Translations under genes and position numbers: made by a program
The notes under the pieces: generated by a model
Told to the model about the DNA's origin: nothing
Databases searched by the model: none
Seen by the model: only the letters and a program-made list of their open reading frames with translations
Shown: positions 13,401-26,354 of the stretch, in pieces
Layout of the letters: each line of letters starts with the position of its first letter
Numbering within the stretch: the first letter of the stretch is position 1
Source of the DNA: Henckelia pumila
Taxonomy: Eukaryota; Streptophyta; Magnoliopsida; Lamiales; Gesneriaceae
Direction of reading: 5' to 3'
Assembly (NCBI RefSeq): GCF_033568475.1
Contig: NC_133122.1
Span: 180,191,449-180,255,448, forward strand
DNA: 64,000 nucleotides

Positions 13401-14167
13401 TTTACAGTAAGAAAATGATGCAAATTCAGCGCATAATACGATTGATACCATGACATGATCATCTACATGTATTAATTTCTCCAGATATTCTAAAATATTT
13501 TCTCATAGCTTATCATTTCTCCTTTTTTACTTTTGATCATGCAGAGTTGCGAAGAAGACTGAGTCAACTCGACGGTTCTTTTCCAGTGGAGACTATAAAC
13601 GAACAGCAACCAATGGAAGTTGAAATAGACATAGAGGATCATGATGAAGCCTTTGTTAGAGATTTGCTTGTGGCTGCAGGTCTGTATGATGGTTCACTGA
13701 GTCGTTCTTTGTCTAAATGGGATCCACTTGGTAAGTCTATCAGCTATCAAGTCTTTGAAGAGGTGGAGGATTCTTATAGACGACAAGCCACTAAGGATAA
13801 CGAAATGTGCACAAAATATCATGGAGAAAAATCAAGTCACAAGATGATTCTTGATTTGTTAAATGAAGTACTTCCAACTATACTCAAGCAACCTGTGAAT
13901 ATGTCGAGGCATATCGAAAAAGCTAATGGATTTTTGCATAAAGCTCCACGTGGAAGGAAGCTACTATCTTGTTTGTGGCAAATTATTCAAGAAAATTTGT
14001 ACCCTGCAGCTGATGAATCATATTATTCTCTCGATAATCTGCTGGCCCGAGATTTGCAGTCAAACCTATGGTCCGGTTTGATGGATGATGATATAAACTT
14101 TATCAGTAGAGAGATTGAATATCAGATAACTAAAGATTTGATCGACGAAATGATTGAGCTTATTTGA
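10435..14167 (+). CDS. DUF4378 / TRM-LONGIFOLIA-like protein, five exons, 864 aa
   Basis: Exons: 10435-10474, 10870-10949, 11243-12925, 13023-13191 and 13545-14167. All have GT-AG borders, and the joined 2595 nt are one frame. The protein starts MAKKVV; residues about 14-28 read GLEAPRNSLEFPVET. Residues 83-90 are VARLMGVD, the short motif shared by LONGIFOLIA and TON1-recruiting-motif proteins. A long, charged, probably disordered middle follows, then a PPSPASVCSS segment near 605-616. The C-terminal DUF4378 domain (about 685-864) begins near EAFVRDLLVAAGLYDGS. TRM proteins recruit TON1/PP2A complexes to cortical microtubules and affect cell shape and division-plane orientation; that role here is inferred from the family. 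The start was preferred over an in-frame ATG just upstream of exon 3 because the two small 5' exons keep the frame and give a family-like N-terminus. The gene looks intact. Confidence 0.85.
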
Positions 14168-15120
14168 AGACAGCTTCTTGAGGAGTTTTGAAATGTCCAT
14201 TCCTGGATCATCTCCTTGCTATGCAGATTGGTTTGTTTTAGCTATAAAAGTTTGTTCCAAGCAACCCTCAATTACGAGGGCGAAAATATACAGAATAGCT
14301 TGATGGATAGAGGATCGTGTTCGTGTGTGCCGGTTGTGTGTTGTACAGTAGATGCTGGTGTAGATTGCTGATGTGAAGTTCATTGTTTCCTTTTCCCTTT
14401 AGATATCTTCATTCATAATCAATATTGTATCATTAATTTTCACTCTCACCATCCTTGATTTGTCTCTTGGAACGGAGCAGATGATGCCAAATGTGCTCTT
14501 TTAGATCACATTAAGCACTAGTAATTTTATTTTTTTTAGGTATATTAGTTTTGAAATTAAATAAAATACTTCGTGATTGAAATGAATGTATATTAGCAAA
14601 TATGATATAGAAAGTATTAGAGAAACTAGTGTCCCGTTGTTGCATACAGTTAGAAATATTTATCTAATTAGCATGATATTTTTTGTTATTTTCAATAAGG
14701 TTGCCTTTGGTTTGTTTAGATTTGAAATCTATGCATCACTTATAGTTTTATTATTAACAATGAAACAATATATTAAATATTAAATTCATGTCTTATTTAC
14801 ATATTAGTTATATAAAATAGAATGTATTTCAAATTACATCATACTTACCATGAAATACTATATAAAACATTTAAGATGTGGGTTTGAAGTTTATATCTTA
14901 GCTTTCTAAACAAAAATATATTTGAATACTGATGAGTAGGAACCCAATTAAAGATAATTAAATTAAATTATAGTTGATTATAAAAAAAAGTATTACGTAA
15001 TAAGATGAACAAAATAAAGCATCTGAATATTTTCGCAAAGCATCTCCTATCGCCTCTAACCTCATTTCGTGAGGCATGTGAAAATCCCAATATTTGTTGA
15101 TTGAAATACTGAAGTATCTG
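14168..15120. other. 3' flank and AT-rich intergenic DNA
   Basis: The 3' UTR probably runs to about 14440, where AT-rich polyadenylation-like sequence (AATCAATATTGTATC) occurs. After that the sequence is AT-rich without genes. Confidence 0.5.
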
Positions 15121-16330
15121 TCATACAATGGAACACGGATGTCTCCACAATGGTATGATATTGTCCACTTTTGGTCTAAACCCTCATGAATTTGCTTTTG
15201 GACATCAACCAAAAGATCTCATACCAATAGAAATATCATTCCGATCGTTATCTTGATATTTCAATGTGGAACTTTGGTTGAATACCCAAAAATCCTCGCG
15301 TCAAACGAAGTTCCACCAATTATCCTTATGGTCCGGGCATCTACTCAAGCCTATCTGTTCTCTAATCATGGTTACTATTCTTTATTGCGTTGAGGCACAC
15401 ACCTTGCAAGAAATATCGAGAGCATCACCCATCTCGAGAGCTTATCACGTATTTTTACTGGGAGCCCTCACCTCTTTCGTTTAAGTATTCGAGAATTCCT
15501 CCCACATGGCTTGATCTAGACCATGGCTCTGATATCACTTGTCGTGCAACGAAAATAGGATATCTCCACAATAATATGATATTGTTCACTTTGGGTTTAA
15601 ACCCTCATGGATTTGCTTTTGGACTTCACCCAAAAGATCTCATATTGATAGATATATCATTCCATCTAGATGTATTAAAATGGATTAGCGGGACGGGTCG
15701 GGCCGACCCACGACCTCTTTCAACCCACCATCAGGCGGGTCGGGGCAGGGCGGAACGACCCATCGTTTAAGCGGGTTGAAAAAACATCAACCCAACCCAC
15801 CTATTTTAGGTGGACATTAAGCAGGTCTGCCCGGCCCATGTTTTAGACGGATTGGAAAATTACCAACCCAACCTGCCTATTTGGTATAGCGGGGTGGGCC
15901 AAGCCGATGAGTCTAGCCCATTTTGACACCTTTAATTCCATCTTATTATCCCATGATCTTTATCTTGATGTTTCAATGTGGGACTTTGGTTGAACAACTA
16001 ACAATCCTCCCCTCAAATGAAGTTCAACCAATTATCCTTATGGTCCGGGCCTCCCCTCAAGCCTATCCTTCCTCTAATCGAGGTTACTCCTCTTCATTGC
16101 ATTGGGATGCACGCCTTACAATAAATATCTAGACCACTGCTCTGATACCACTTGTCGTGCAACAAAATTCGGATATCTCTACAATGGCATTATATTGTCC
16201 AATTTGGTCTAAACTCTCATTGATTTGCTTTTGGACTTCACCTAAAAGGCCTCACCAATATATATATCATTTCATATATTAACTCATGATCTTTATCTTG
16301 CTCTTCTAATGCGGGACTTTGGTTAAATAC
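15121..16330 (-). repeat. Three diverged copies of an LTR-derived repeat
   Basis: Copies lie at about 15121-15480, 15525-15666 continued at 15935-16130, and 16138-16330. Each carries GATATCTCCACAATGGTATG-like sequence, a CTCATGGATTTGCTTTTGG segment, and TTTCAATGTGGGACTTTGGT. CTCTGATACCACTTGTCGTGC (shown in two fragments near 15524 and 16140) is the complement of an initiator-Met tRNA primer-binding site (TGGTATCAGAGC). The copies are therefore probably fragments around the LTR/PBS junction of a - strand retroelement. There is no coding capacity. Confidence 0.6.
15667..15934. mobile_element. hAT-type MITE (268 bp) with 8-bp target duplication
   Basis: The termini TAGATGTATTAAAATGG and, in reverse complement, TAAAGGTGTCAAAATGGG are imperfect inverted repeats of hAT type. 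The flanks are an exact 8-bp duplication, ATTCCATC (15659-15666 and 15935-15942). Removing the element rejoins one copy of the surrounding repeat. The interior is unusually GC-rich, with GGGTCGGGC and AACCCAACCC motifs. Confidence 0.85.
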
Positions 16331-16410
16331 ACAACAGTATCATTTGGCTACCCAAAGTGCTTGTTTATCCGGATTTACTGACCTCCTAGATTAGATGTTC
16401 ACTTAAAGTT

Positions 16411-16554
16411 GATGACAACCCGAATCAACTTATTATCCTGGGTGTGTTCACCCGGATCGACCTCTCTTCCCGGAGAGACGTATTCATCCGGATTGACTTG
16501 TCCTCCCGGAGAGACGTGTTCACCCGAATTGACTTGTTCTCTTGGATTTGTGTG
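16411..16554. repeat. 36-bp tandem repeat, four copies
   Basis: Copies start at 16411, 16447, 16483 and 16519. The shared core is TTCACCCGGATCGAC with CCCGGAGAGACGTG. The period is a multiple of three, so both strands are open over the array (about 61 codons each). That is a consequence of the periodicity and not evidence for a gene. Confidence 0.85.
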
Positions 16555-16594
16555 TTCATGCGACACCAAATTCAAAGTATACATCCAATCTTAA

Positions 16595-17314
16595 AAAATA
16601 ATCATTCATTTCTATAGATAAAGGGAAAAAAAGATCAAAATTAAATTTTTTCTTTCTATTATCTGATAGAATTTATTATCATATTCAATTTAAAATTTAA
16701 AAGAACTGTTTATCAACTTCTTTCCATTTAATATATTTATTTATTTCTAACCTTCCTCAATTTTTTATTTGCGTAGTTTTCTTTTATTATATTGCACAAG
16801 TATCGCATGCGCATCGATAACTAGCATAAATAAAGATGAGTAGGTCTAAACAGGTCAATATTGTCTATATTTACAATAAAAAATAATATTTTTTGGCAAC
16901 AATATTATTTTATAGGTGACCGAAATAGAAGATTCATCTTACAAAATTGACTCATAAAATTGTCTCAAAAGATTTTTTTTTTAAGTCAAAGGAAATTACT
17001 ATGGATATGATTGGAGATTTAAAAAGGCTATTTTAGGAACACAAAAAAATGCATCAATAAAGTGAAAACATAATTGTAATTTTAAACAAAACTCACCGAA
17101 TCAATTATTAATTAATATAAGAGGTTCAACTTTAATTAAATAGTAAGAATAACAAGGTAAAATTGATATGTTTAATTATAATATGACAAAACAATTATTG
17201 GTAAAGCATACTTTAAAATGTACATTTTATGTTCGCAATTAATACATTATATTATATTATATATATATTATGGAGTACTAGAATCATAGTATATTGTGTA
17301 TTTGACAACATATC
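16595..17314. other. AT-rich intergenic DNA
   Basis: No gene is seen. It includes a diverged relative of the 5545-5690 repeat near 16930-16985. Confidence 0.5.
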
Positions 17315-17473
17315 AGGTTATGTTATGTTTGGACGGACAAAATTAAGTAAATTTCAAATCTAATTCATATCAAGTTATGTAAATTTCAACAGTACTTGTG
17401 ATGACTCTCAATTCTCAAATACTCCCAAAATACGTGCCATTCGAAATACGTTCAATTAATCCAAACATAACCT
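17315..17473. mobile_element. Short MITE-like element (159 bp)
   Basis: The left end AGGTTATGTTATGTTTGGA and the reverse complement of the right end, AGGTTATGTTTGGATTAAT, are terminal inverted repeats. It ends 6 bp before the Copia 5' LTR. No target duplication could be assigned. Confidence 0.5.
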
Positions 17474-17479
17474 AGTTAA

Positions 17480-18027
17480 TGTTGGAAAAATTGGGTTGTG
17501 TACTCATTTAGAATCGATAAAATATTTGTGATAAAATTATTTCTCCAATTACCAATTAGGGTGAATGAGAAATTAATAAAGTGTTCACAAATAATTGTTC
17601 GAATTTTATCGAGTTAAAAGATTTAATAGAAAAATAACTAGCATGCAGTTATACTTGACATCTTTTGATGAAGGGTCCAATTTGAAGGGATACACCTTTT
17701 CTTTCAAGGCTTTCAATCTTTATTAATAGAACTCATATGTTTAATGGAAAGGTGTTAGATATTCTGAAAGTCGAATATACAGTAATTTTGTATTGTTCAT
17801 ATTGCTGCATTCAATAGTTTGTTCTTCATTTTCAAAAAGTTCAAAAAACATCTTCAAAGTTCGCCGGATTTTGTAATTTGTAGTGCTCATATTACAAAAC
17901 GAAGTCATTGTATCTTGGGAGACGATTTTCATATTCCATTAGCACCGAGTGTGGGGCAAATTCATCTTAAGGACATATAGTCTGACTCTAGCCTCGGCTT
18001 ATAGTTTTCTGTTCCCGTCTTGTCTCA
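17480..18027 (+). repeat. Copia 5' LTR, with internal deletion
   Basis: It aligns with 41986-42720 but lacks about 190 bp present there (the region around 42150-42335). The right edge near 18027 (TCTTGTCTCA) is where the similarity to the 3' copy stops; the true LTR could extend further. Confidence 0.75.
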
Positions 18028-18207
18028 AGTCATGTTGCAACATCACCCAGAACACAAACTGAACAATTTCATTTTGTACAGCACTCCGAACCCAACAATC
18101 TTAAGACGAATTTTTCTGTGTATTCTGAGATGACATCCACATCTATTGCGCCTGTTTAACCTACTATTCCAACGTCACATTTTGAGAAATCGGGGAAGTT
18201 TTCCCGT

Positions 18208-19180
18208 GTGGACTTCAAAAGATGGCACCAAAATATGTTGTTTTATTTGACCACACTGAATCTCGTGAATTTTTTGCAAGAGAATGCTCCTCCTGTATCT
18301 GAAAAAGAGACGGACAAAGATAAGTGGGCTACTTATGATGCTTGGAAGAATGAAGACTATCTTTGTCGCAATTACATTTTGAATGGTTTGGACAACACGT
18401 TATACAACATGTACAGTCAAGCCAAGACGTCAAAGGACATGTGGAAGTCTCTGGAAAAGAAGTACCGAACTGAAGATGCCGGAATGAATAAATTCATTGT
18501 TGGTAAGTTTTTAGATTTTAAAATAATTGATTTTAAATATGTGTTGAGCCAAGTCTAGGAATTTCAAATTTTGCTGCACGATTTGCACGCTGAGGTTATA
18601 CAAATAAATGAGGCTTTCCAAGTGGCTTCGATGATCGAGAAACTTCTGACTTCGTGGAAGGATTTCAAAAATTATCTAAAACACAAAAGAAAGGATATGG
18701 GACTTGAGGATCTCATTGTGAGGCTGCGAATTGAAGAAGACAATCGCAAACAGTATGATCCTAAAGGAAAATCACCTATGGATACAATGAAAATTTGATG
18801 GAATCAAATGCTAACAAAAAGAGGAAGTTTTCCGGGAAAGGAAAAACTTCAGTGAAGGCTAAAAGGTTCAATGGAACGTGCTACAACTATGGTAAGCCAA
18901 ATCATATGGCCAAGGACTGTCGACTTCCAAAGAAAGCCAATAGAGACCAATTTAACATGACTGTTGCAAACCGTGTTGCAACAGGTCGTGAGACAGAATT
19001 GGTTACAGACCTTTCTGCTGTGGTTTTTGAAGCCAATATGATGGAAAACCCTAAAGAATGGTGGGTAGACACTGGAGCAACACGTCACATTTGTTTTGAT
19101 AAGACGTCGTTCTCAACATACTCATCTATGATCGGAAGAAAGCTCTTTATGTAAAATTCAGCAACATCGGATATCATGGG
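18208..19180 (+). pseudogene. Copia gag and protease remnant
   Basis: A Copia gag domain starts at MDFKRWHQNMLF and contains the typical MWKSLEKKYRT stretch. It is broken by a stop at about 18556 and a frame change near 18795. The zinc knuckle reads CYNYGKPNHMAKDC, so the second cysteine is a tyrosine. The aspartic protease motif WWVDTGATRHIC follows at about 19060-19097. A TAA at about 19152-19154 sits where the family usually has a glycine codon. The frame then runs to the Gypsy insertion at 19181 and resumes at 38399. It is not functional. Confidence 0.85.
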
Positions 19181-20695
19181 TGTTGCGCCCCGAGAACAAG
19201 ACGTGCCACCGGCGTTATTTAAAATTCTCAAAAATTATAAAACAACTAATCTCGTAGTTCAGTATAAACCAAACCAGTCTATTATCATAAATAAATTCCA
19301 AAACATAGTCTTTACAACTTGATAAATCCAAAATAACGAAACAGATGTGGAAACTTATATAAACTTAATAACAAAATATTAATGCAAAAATCCCAATAAT
19401 AAAAAAATAGCGAAATTTAGTCTTAATATTCCTCTATCACCATCCCCAAAACATATTTTTTACGATCTTCTAAACCATCAACTTCATCATATAGAAGGGG
19501 AAAAGTAAGGGGTGAGTGTTTTGGGAAACACTCAGCAAGTGGGGGCCGATCGATCATACCAAATTATATACATATATATATTTATTTCAAAAACTCATGG
19601 ATTAATTTAAAGCATAAACATTTCATATCATGTCTCAACATAGCATAGCATAAATAACATCATAACATATTTGACATGACATAACATAATCTTTGACAAG
19701 ACACTAAAATTCCTCTCATTACTCGTGGCTAACTGATCAGTTCCCTATATGTAATCCCTCTAAGGGGTGAGATCATAGAACGGTTATTATTACCCACCGT
19801 ATCAGGGCCATAACATAAAATGGTTCGGAAATTCCCTTTCCACTCCTAATTCGAGTCATAACAGTGTCAAAATATATTTTCAACAAAACATCATCATGAA
19901 CAATATTAATTATCAAAATTCCAACGATTAACATGAACGATTGAATTTTTAAAACATACATATAATTTTACAACATAAGGCCACTTACAAAAATTATTTG
20001 TGCAAATAACAGGTGAAGCTTTGACAGAAAGTTAGGAGCAAGACCCTCGAAAATTCAGATTTGAATTTTCGGAAATTTCGAGAACCTGAGCAATAATTCT
20101 TTCCAAATCCCTAAGCCACTAATCTAAGAAATTAAGAACAAACCGACAGATTAGTGATACTTAGTAACTATACTAAGTATTCGAAACCTTGGCAAAGGAA
20201 GAGGACAAACTCTGACGTACCTTTCAAGCCTAAACTTTGATGTCAAATTTGCTTTCCCAATCCTTATCCCCACGAGACTATGAAGGAAACAAGTGCCAAC
20301 CTTTGACTACACATAGTAACCTAGGAGGAAGATGGCAACCCTTATTCACGTGAATAAGGCATAAAGTTGACAGAATTTTCTCGATTCAAATTGCTTGCTT
20401 GCTTCGGAAAAATATAGAGAAAAGAAATGCTCTGGGCGTGAATATTCTAAGAACTGAGGGACGGTTTGCGTAGCACATAAAGAGGCTGAAATTTTCCTTA
20501 TTCCGTGTGAATTGGAGAAGGAAAAACAAATCTGCATTTTTATTGTTTGATTCAATTGCTGAAAATATGTTGATTGTGTACCAAGATCTCGGCCAACAAA
20601 TTTTCTTGAGAAAAGGTAAGAATATAATTTCCATGCTTGGGAGATCCTTCCATGATGGTGCATATATACTTGGGGCCCAAGTTCCGGGTTTCACA
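19181..20695 (-). repeat. Gypsy 3' LTR (left copy)
   Basis: A 1515-bp LTR preceded on the - strand by a polypurine tract (AAGGAGGGAGGGA at 20696-20708). The first bases of the LTR supply the stop codon of the integrase frame. Confidence 0.9.
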
Positions 20696-22250
20696 TCCCT
20701 CCCTCCTTATGAGAAGTTTCATCCTCAAAACTTGAGTCATCTTGTTCTTCAAATAAAAAGGGATACTTCTCCTGCATCATTTCTTTTAACTCCCAAGTAG
20801 CTTCTCTTTCAGTGTGATTTGACCATTGTACTTTGACGTAAGGGATAGTCCTTCGTCTAAGGACTTGGTCCATGGTATCCACTATTCGAATAGGGACTTC
20901 CTCATATTTCAGCTCTTCATTCAGATTACCATCAGTTACTAGTGGCTCAGCTTCCAAAATATGATTTGGGTTAGGAACATACTTTCTTAGCTGCGACACA
21001 TGGAACACATTGTGAACCCTCGACATAGCAGGTGGTAAGGCTAGTTGATATGCCAATGTTCCTACTTTGTCGAGAATCTCAAATGGTCCCATATATCTCG
21101 GGTTCAATTTTCCAGCTCTGCAAAATCTCACGACTCCTTTCATAGGTGAAAATTTGACATAAGCTTTTTCGCCAACTTCAAATTCCAAAGGTCTTCTTTT
21201 CAAGTCCGCCCAACTTTTCTGGCGATCTTGTGCAGCTTTAAGTTTCTCCTTGATTATTGCAACCTTTCCCACTGTCTCCTGAATAATTTCGGGTCCGATA
21301 ACAGCCTTTTCTCCGAATTCATCCCAATACAGAGGAGAACGACATTTTCTCCCATACAATGCTTCATACGGAGCCATCCCGATGCTGCTATGATAGCTGT
21401 TGTTGTAAGCAAATTCAATTAAAGGTAAATGTTCGCTCCAATTGCTGCTGAAATCCAGGGCATATGCACGCAACATATCTTTAAGAGTTTGGATTGTCCT
21501 CTCAGTTTGGCCATCAGTTTGAGGGTGATAAGTCGTACTGAGTGTGACTTTAATCCCCATAGCTTGCTGAAAGCTCTTCCAAATGCGCGATACAAACCTC
21601 GGATCTCTGTCAGACAAGATGCTGACTGGAACCCCATGTAGCTGTACTATATTATCCATATATAGCATAGCTAATTTTTCCAAACTATACTTCATGCATA
21701 CTGGTTGGAAATGTGCAGATTTTGTGAGTCTATCTACGATCCAAATACCATCATGCCTCTGCTTTGATTCAGGGAGTCCCACTACAAAATCCATGGAAAT
21801 GTGCTCCCATTTCCATTCCGGAATTTTTAATGGTTGGAGTAGCCCTCCAGGTCGCTGATGTTCTGCTTTAACCTGTTGGCATACTTGACACTTAGAGACG
21901 AATTATGCGACATCCTTCTTCATTCCTTTCCACCAAAAATTCCCTTTTAGATCTCTATACATCTTTGTACTTCCCGTATGAACTGAGAACTTTGACTTGT
22001 GTGCTTCAGACATGACTTCATTCCGAAGATCATTGACGTCCGGTACCCATATACGTCCTTTCATCCATAGGACTCCTTTATCATCCACTTGAAAGTCTAG
22101 TAATTTGCCCTCCTTGATTTGTTCCTTGAATTTAGCCAACGACGGATCTAGCTCTTGACTCAATTTGATTGTTTCTCGGAGATGCGGTTGAGCCGTTAAT
22201 GAAGATAGAATCTTCTTGCTCATGTCTTTTCGACTCAAGGCATCAGCCAC
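20691..22250 (-). pseudogene. Gypsy integrase with C-terminal chromodomain-like segment
   Basis: The first piece (21903-22250) starts MADALSRKDMS and includes the H2C2 zinc-finger region, with a stop at 21903. The second piece is a clean 367-codon frame with the DDE core: the aspartate of DGIWIVDRLTKSAHF, SDRDPRFVS, and the glutamate of TDGQTERTIQTL. YNNSYHSSIGMAPYEALYGR and the conserved MSRVHNVFHVSQLRKY follow. The C-terminus has a chromodomain-like VKVQWSNHTEREATWE, which indicates a chromovirus of Tekay/Del type. The TGA stop is formed by the first bases of the LTR. Confidence 0.9.
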
Positions 22251-22310
22251 TTTATTGGCCTTACCTGGATGGTAGCTTATGATTAGATCGTAATCTTTTA
22301 AGAGTTATAT

Positions 22311-23294
22311 TCATCTTCTTTGTCTCATATTCAGCTCCTTTTGCGTGAATAAATACTTGAGACTTTGGTGATCAGTGAAAATTTCACACTTGGCACCGTA
22401 GAGGTAATGTCTCCAAATTTTCAGTGCGAACAATACTGCTGCTAACTCAAGATCATGAGTGGGGTAGTTTTTCTCATGAGGTTTCAGCTGTCTAGATGCA
22501 TAGGAGATCACTCTCCTTTCTTGCATTAGCACGCATCCCAAACCTTCCTTTGATGCATCACTATAAATTGCAAAATTTTTCCTTCCTCGGGTAGCACTAG
22601 TACTGGTGTAGATGCTAACCTTTCCTTCAGGACTCCGAAACTCTTTTCACAGTCCTTGTTCCAATCGAACTTTACGTTCTTTTGGGTGAGTTTCGTAAGA
22701 GGTATAACTATTGAGGAAAATCCTTCAACAAATTTTCGATAATAGCCAGCCAACCCCATGAAGCTTCGAATTTCAGTCACTGACTTGGGTCTGGGCCAGT
22801 CTGTTATTGCTACAACTTTTTTGGGATCCATCGAGACTCTGGCTGCTGAGATAATGTGTCCCAAAAATGCCACGCTTCTTAACCAAAATTCACACTTCTT
22901 GAATTTGGCATAGAGTTTATTCTCCCTTAAGGTTTGTAGTGTAATACAGAGATGTTCTTTATGATCCTCTTCACTAGGTGAGTATACGAGGATATCATCA
23001 TAAAAACCACCACGAACCTATCAAGAAACTATTTGAAAACTCGGTTCATGAGGTCCATAAATGCCGCAGGGGCATTTTTCAAGCCAAACGACATTACAAA
23101 AAATTTGTAGTGCCCATATCTTGTTCGAAAAGCCGTTTTCGGAATATCTTCTGCCTTGACCTTCAACTGGTGATAGCCCGACCGCAGATCTAGTTTGGAG
23201 AAAACAGTAGCTCCTTTAAGTTGATCAAACAAGTCATCTATCCTTGGAAGAGGATACTTGTTCTTGATTGTGATCTTGTCGAGCTCTCTGTAAT
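22311..23294 (-). pseudogene. Gypsy reverse transcriptase (rest) and RNase H
   Basis: It resumes with [20 protein letters not shown] and [15 protein letters not shown]. The catalytic box region, expected as F(I/M)DDILVYS, is at about 22980-23000, but a one-base loss shifts it out of frame. [25 protein letters not shown] and the RNase H segments [20 protein letters not shown] and [11 protein letters not shown] follow, with another frame change near 22530-22545. Confidence 0.85.
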
Positions 23295-24777
23295 TGTTGC
23301 GTGTTTTTCGTTCGCAAGCGCACGATGTCAAGTTATAATATAGGAATTAAGTCCAAGTCGATCCCACGGAGAATGAATAAATGATATTATATCAAATATT
23401 TGCAACTAATAAAATCCTAATCCTATGTAGAGCTACGAAAATGGTTTGATTTTTATAAAACTAAAATTTGCAAGAAACAAAACTAAATAACCACGAGTTC
23501 ACGAGAGAAAAATTCAATAAGCGATGAATGCTAGAGGTTCGATTTCACTTGACTGTCCACCACAATTTATTTTTAATGATTGTTTAATTATCAATTCTTC
23601 TAGTTTATTAGCCAATAATCCCTATTATTTTCTACTACCTCTCTCGAGTGTCAAGCAGAAATTCGTATTCAATAACAAACTCAATATCTCTATCAAAGTT
23701 CAATTATTAAATCCGGTAAATAGCACAAGAATCATTCTAATGACTTCTATGGAGTTATATGCCTCTCGAATAGTATAAACACCAAAGATGTATTTTCCTA
23801 TGTCGTATTCAAAATCTCCTCTTTCGAGTGATAGATTCTAATTAAAATATCATTCAATCTATGGCCAGTAAATTGAAAGCATTAAGATCAGGAAAACACA
23901 AATAAACTGTACGAAGAAATTTAAATATATAAATCAAAATATGTCAATCATGGTTTCCAGTCAAGATCCGTCTACCTCTAGACTAAGAAATTAGTTCATA
24001 ACGCAATTCAAAATCAAATAAGACATGTTTTTCCAACAATCCATAAACTAAGAAAAATAGAGTTTAAAGGAAAACTAGAACGAATTAGAATGAAGCTTTT
24101 CCGTCGCCGGATATCGCCGTCTTCTGTCTTCGTATCAAATTCTCGAGCTCTTGTACACTTCAAAACTCTCAATAGCCATCTCTATGCTCTGAAAACTCTC
24201 TAAACCCTTGTATCCTCCAGAATAAGTCATAAAATCCATTTTAAAACTCGATTAAAGACTTTCCATATTTTTGGAGACTGCTTAGCGCTGGAGCGCGAAT
24301 AATTCGGCGCTGGGGCACTCAAGTTTTGTATTTTATTTTTCAATGATGGACGTCTAGCACTGAAGCGCTCAAAAGACGGCGCTGGGGCGCTCTGAACATG
24401 AATTTACGGGCGCTGGAGCGCTGGAAAACTAGAGCTGGGGCGCTACTTGTTCATCCATTTTACCATCTGCGCAGCATTTTTGTAAAAATCATAACTTAAG
24501 TTCTAGCCGTCGGATCGAGGTGAAATTTGGACAGCAACTTTAAAACATACTAAACTTCAATTGGAACGGTGAAGATCGGATTTAGAAGTCTGTAACATTC
24601 CCAGTAATTTTCTGAAGTTTGCTGTCCCGTAATTCGGCTTTCCGCTTCTTCTTGCTACTTTTCTTCAAATCCTTGCAACTCACAAAAACAACAACAAATA
24701 CGCATAATATTCACTCGATACATCACAAAATCCAAGTCAAATCATATATAAATTAAGTGAATAAAATGCACTTATCA
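23295..24777 (-). repeat. TR-GAG element 3' LTR
   Basis: A 1483-bp LTR with the same module cluster at about 24281-24445. It differs from the 5' copy mainly by substitutions and by gain or loss of single modules. Confidence 0.92.
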
Positions 24778-26354
24778 AATCCCCCCAAACTTAGACTTTT
24801 GCTAGTTCCGAGCAAAACAGTAATGAGCAATATAGTCGACCTCTGAATTTTTACATTTCAAGATTCAATACACATGCCCGCTAATTTTCTCAAGAGTTCT
24901 CGTGTGTGTCTGATTTGCCAATTTCATCTACCCACCTAACTTTCGATAAAATCATGCAATTCGTAAGTTTCATAAAATCATTAACTTCGCCCTTAAGTTT
25001 CAAAATACTCTCAACCAAGTTCAACTTTTACTCACACAGATCAACAGGACTTTTTCGGTTAACATTAGGCTCAAGTATAATTAGCAGGAGATAAGCATCC
25101 ATATGTATATCAATGTAAACAAGGACTCATGATGCAAAGCAAAGGGAATTGAATATTTTCAATTTGTGCAGGATTATGAGTAGCTAAAAATTTTTTATTT
25201 GCATTGCCAGACATTAGTCTTGGCTTTCTTCTACTCCATACATCTCCATCTTTATGCCTTGTATTTGGACTAGAATTTCAATCCTTTTTTTTTAAGGTCT
25301 CCCCTCACCTTACTTTCTTTGCCATTACTTTTCTTTGAACTTTTTAGCTACTCAATTTGTTTTGGATTTTTCATGAATATAGAATGGCTAAAAAAAACTC
25401 AATAGATTCGAAAAAAAAACGCCTAAATCACTTCTGTGATCTTAAAAATCTACCTCAGTTTCAAATAAAAATCACAAGAGTTAAGAATCAAATCCTTTAA
25501 TCCACATTACAAATCCACATAATTTTTTTCTAATTGCTAGGAGTATCGAAAATCATGGCATTCGTGCAAAAATGTGAGAACTCAAGATTAAATATAGCTA
25601 ACATAAACTTTTTCAGCACACAAAATTTATTTTCATCATAGGCCAACACAATTACAACATCATGCCTTCAACTCCAACTAACTCATAAAAAATTTCAAAT
25701 TTTCACAATTTTTAAACACCCCCCCAAACTTAAATTGTGCATTGTCCTCAATGTACATTATTCATTAAAAACAAGGGACACATACCTTAGGCACCAAGCG
25801 TCAGTACTCAGCACCATCTTAATCACTCAAAACTCTTCATCAGGGATGGCTCCTAAACTCTTTTAGCTCCATACTTTTTAACCTACACAATTCAAAATCA
25901 TTATTGATGTCTAGTTTCTTATGATAAAAAATAATAAAAAGGAAAACAACTAAAATAAAAGAAACAATAAAGCAAATAAAAAAAAATCGCTTGGGTTGCC
26001 TCCCAAGAAGCGCTTAGTTTATAGTCCATAGCCCGACTATATTCTGATTCTAGCCCGGTTCCACTTTGTTGGAGGTCTTTTCCTTTTCTTTCACCCTCCA
26101 AACATATTCAACAATCTTCTTGATCTTTGCTTTCTTTCTCTTCTTCTTCTTTGCTACCATCGGATCATTCTCTCTTGGCAATTCTACAGCACTAACAACT
26201 TTGCAGCAACATTCCATCTTTTTTGATTGTTCAATCATGAACACTTTTTCCATGGATAAATTTTTAACCTCCTTATAAACATTAAAGATCACCTACTCAC
26301 CTTTCTTCACATCAATCTTGGCTTCAGCAGTAGCCAAGTACGGTCTCCCCAAAA
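24778..26354 (-). other. Non-coding 3' internal region of the TR-GAG element
   Basis: It holds the terminal polypurine tract (24778-24795; AAGTTTGGGGGGAT on the - strand) and a second tract of the same type at about 25718-25735 (AAGTTTGGGGGGGTG). The small palindrome TGGGAGGCAACCCA lies at 25992-26005. No pol genes remain. A 26050-26292 frame is the continuation of the broken gag-protease. Confidence 0.75.

Noticed and set aside
17474-17479. Target duplication of the Copia element
   Set aside because: AGTTAA on the left has no match at 42721 (ATATTA); the outer borders or flanks have decayed.
20346-20800. Open frames in the Gypsy LTR, repeated in 38048-38644
   Set aside because: Identical frames in both LTRs with no protein-like features; LTR sequence is regulatory.
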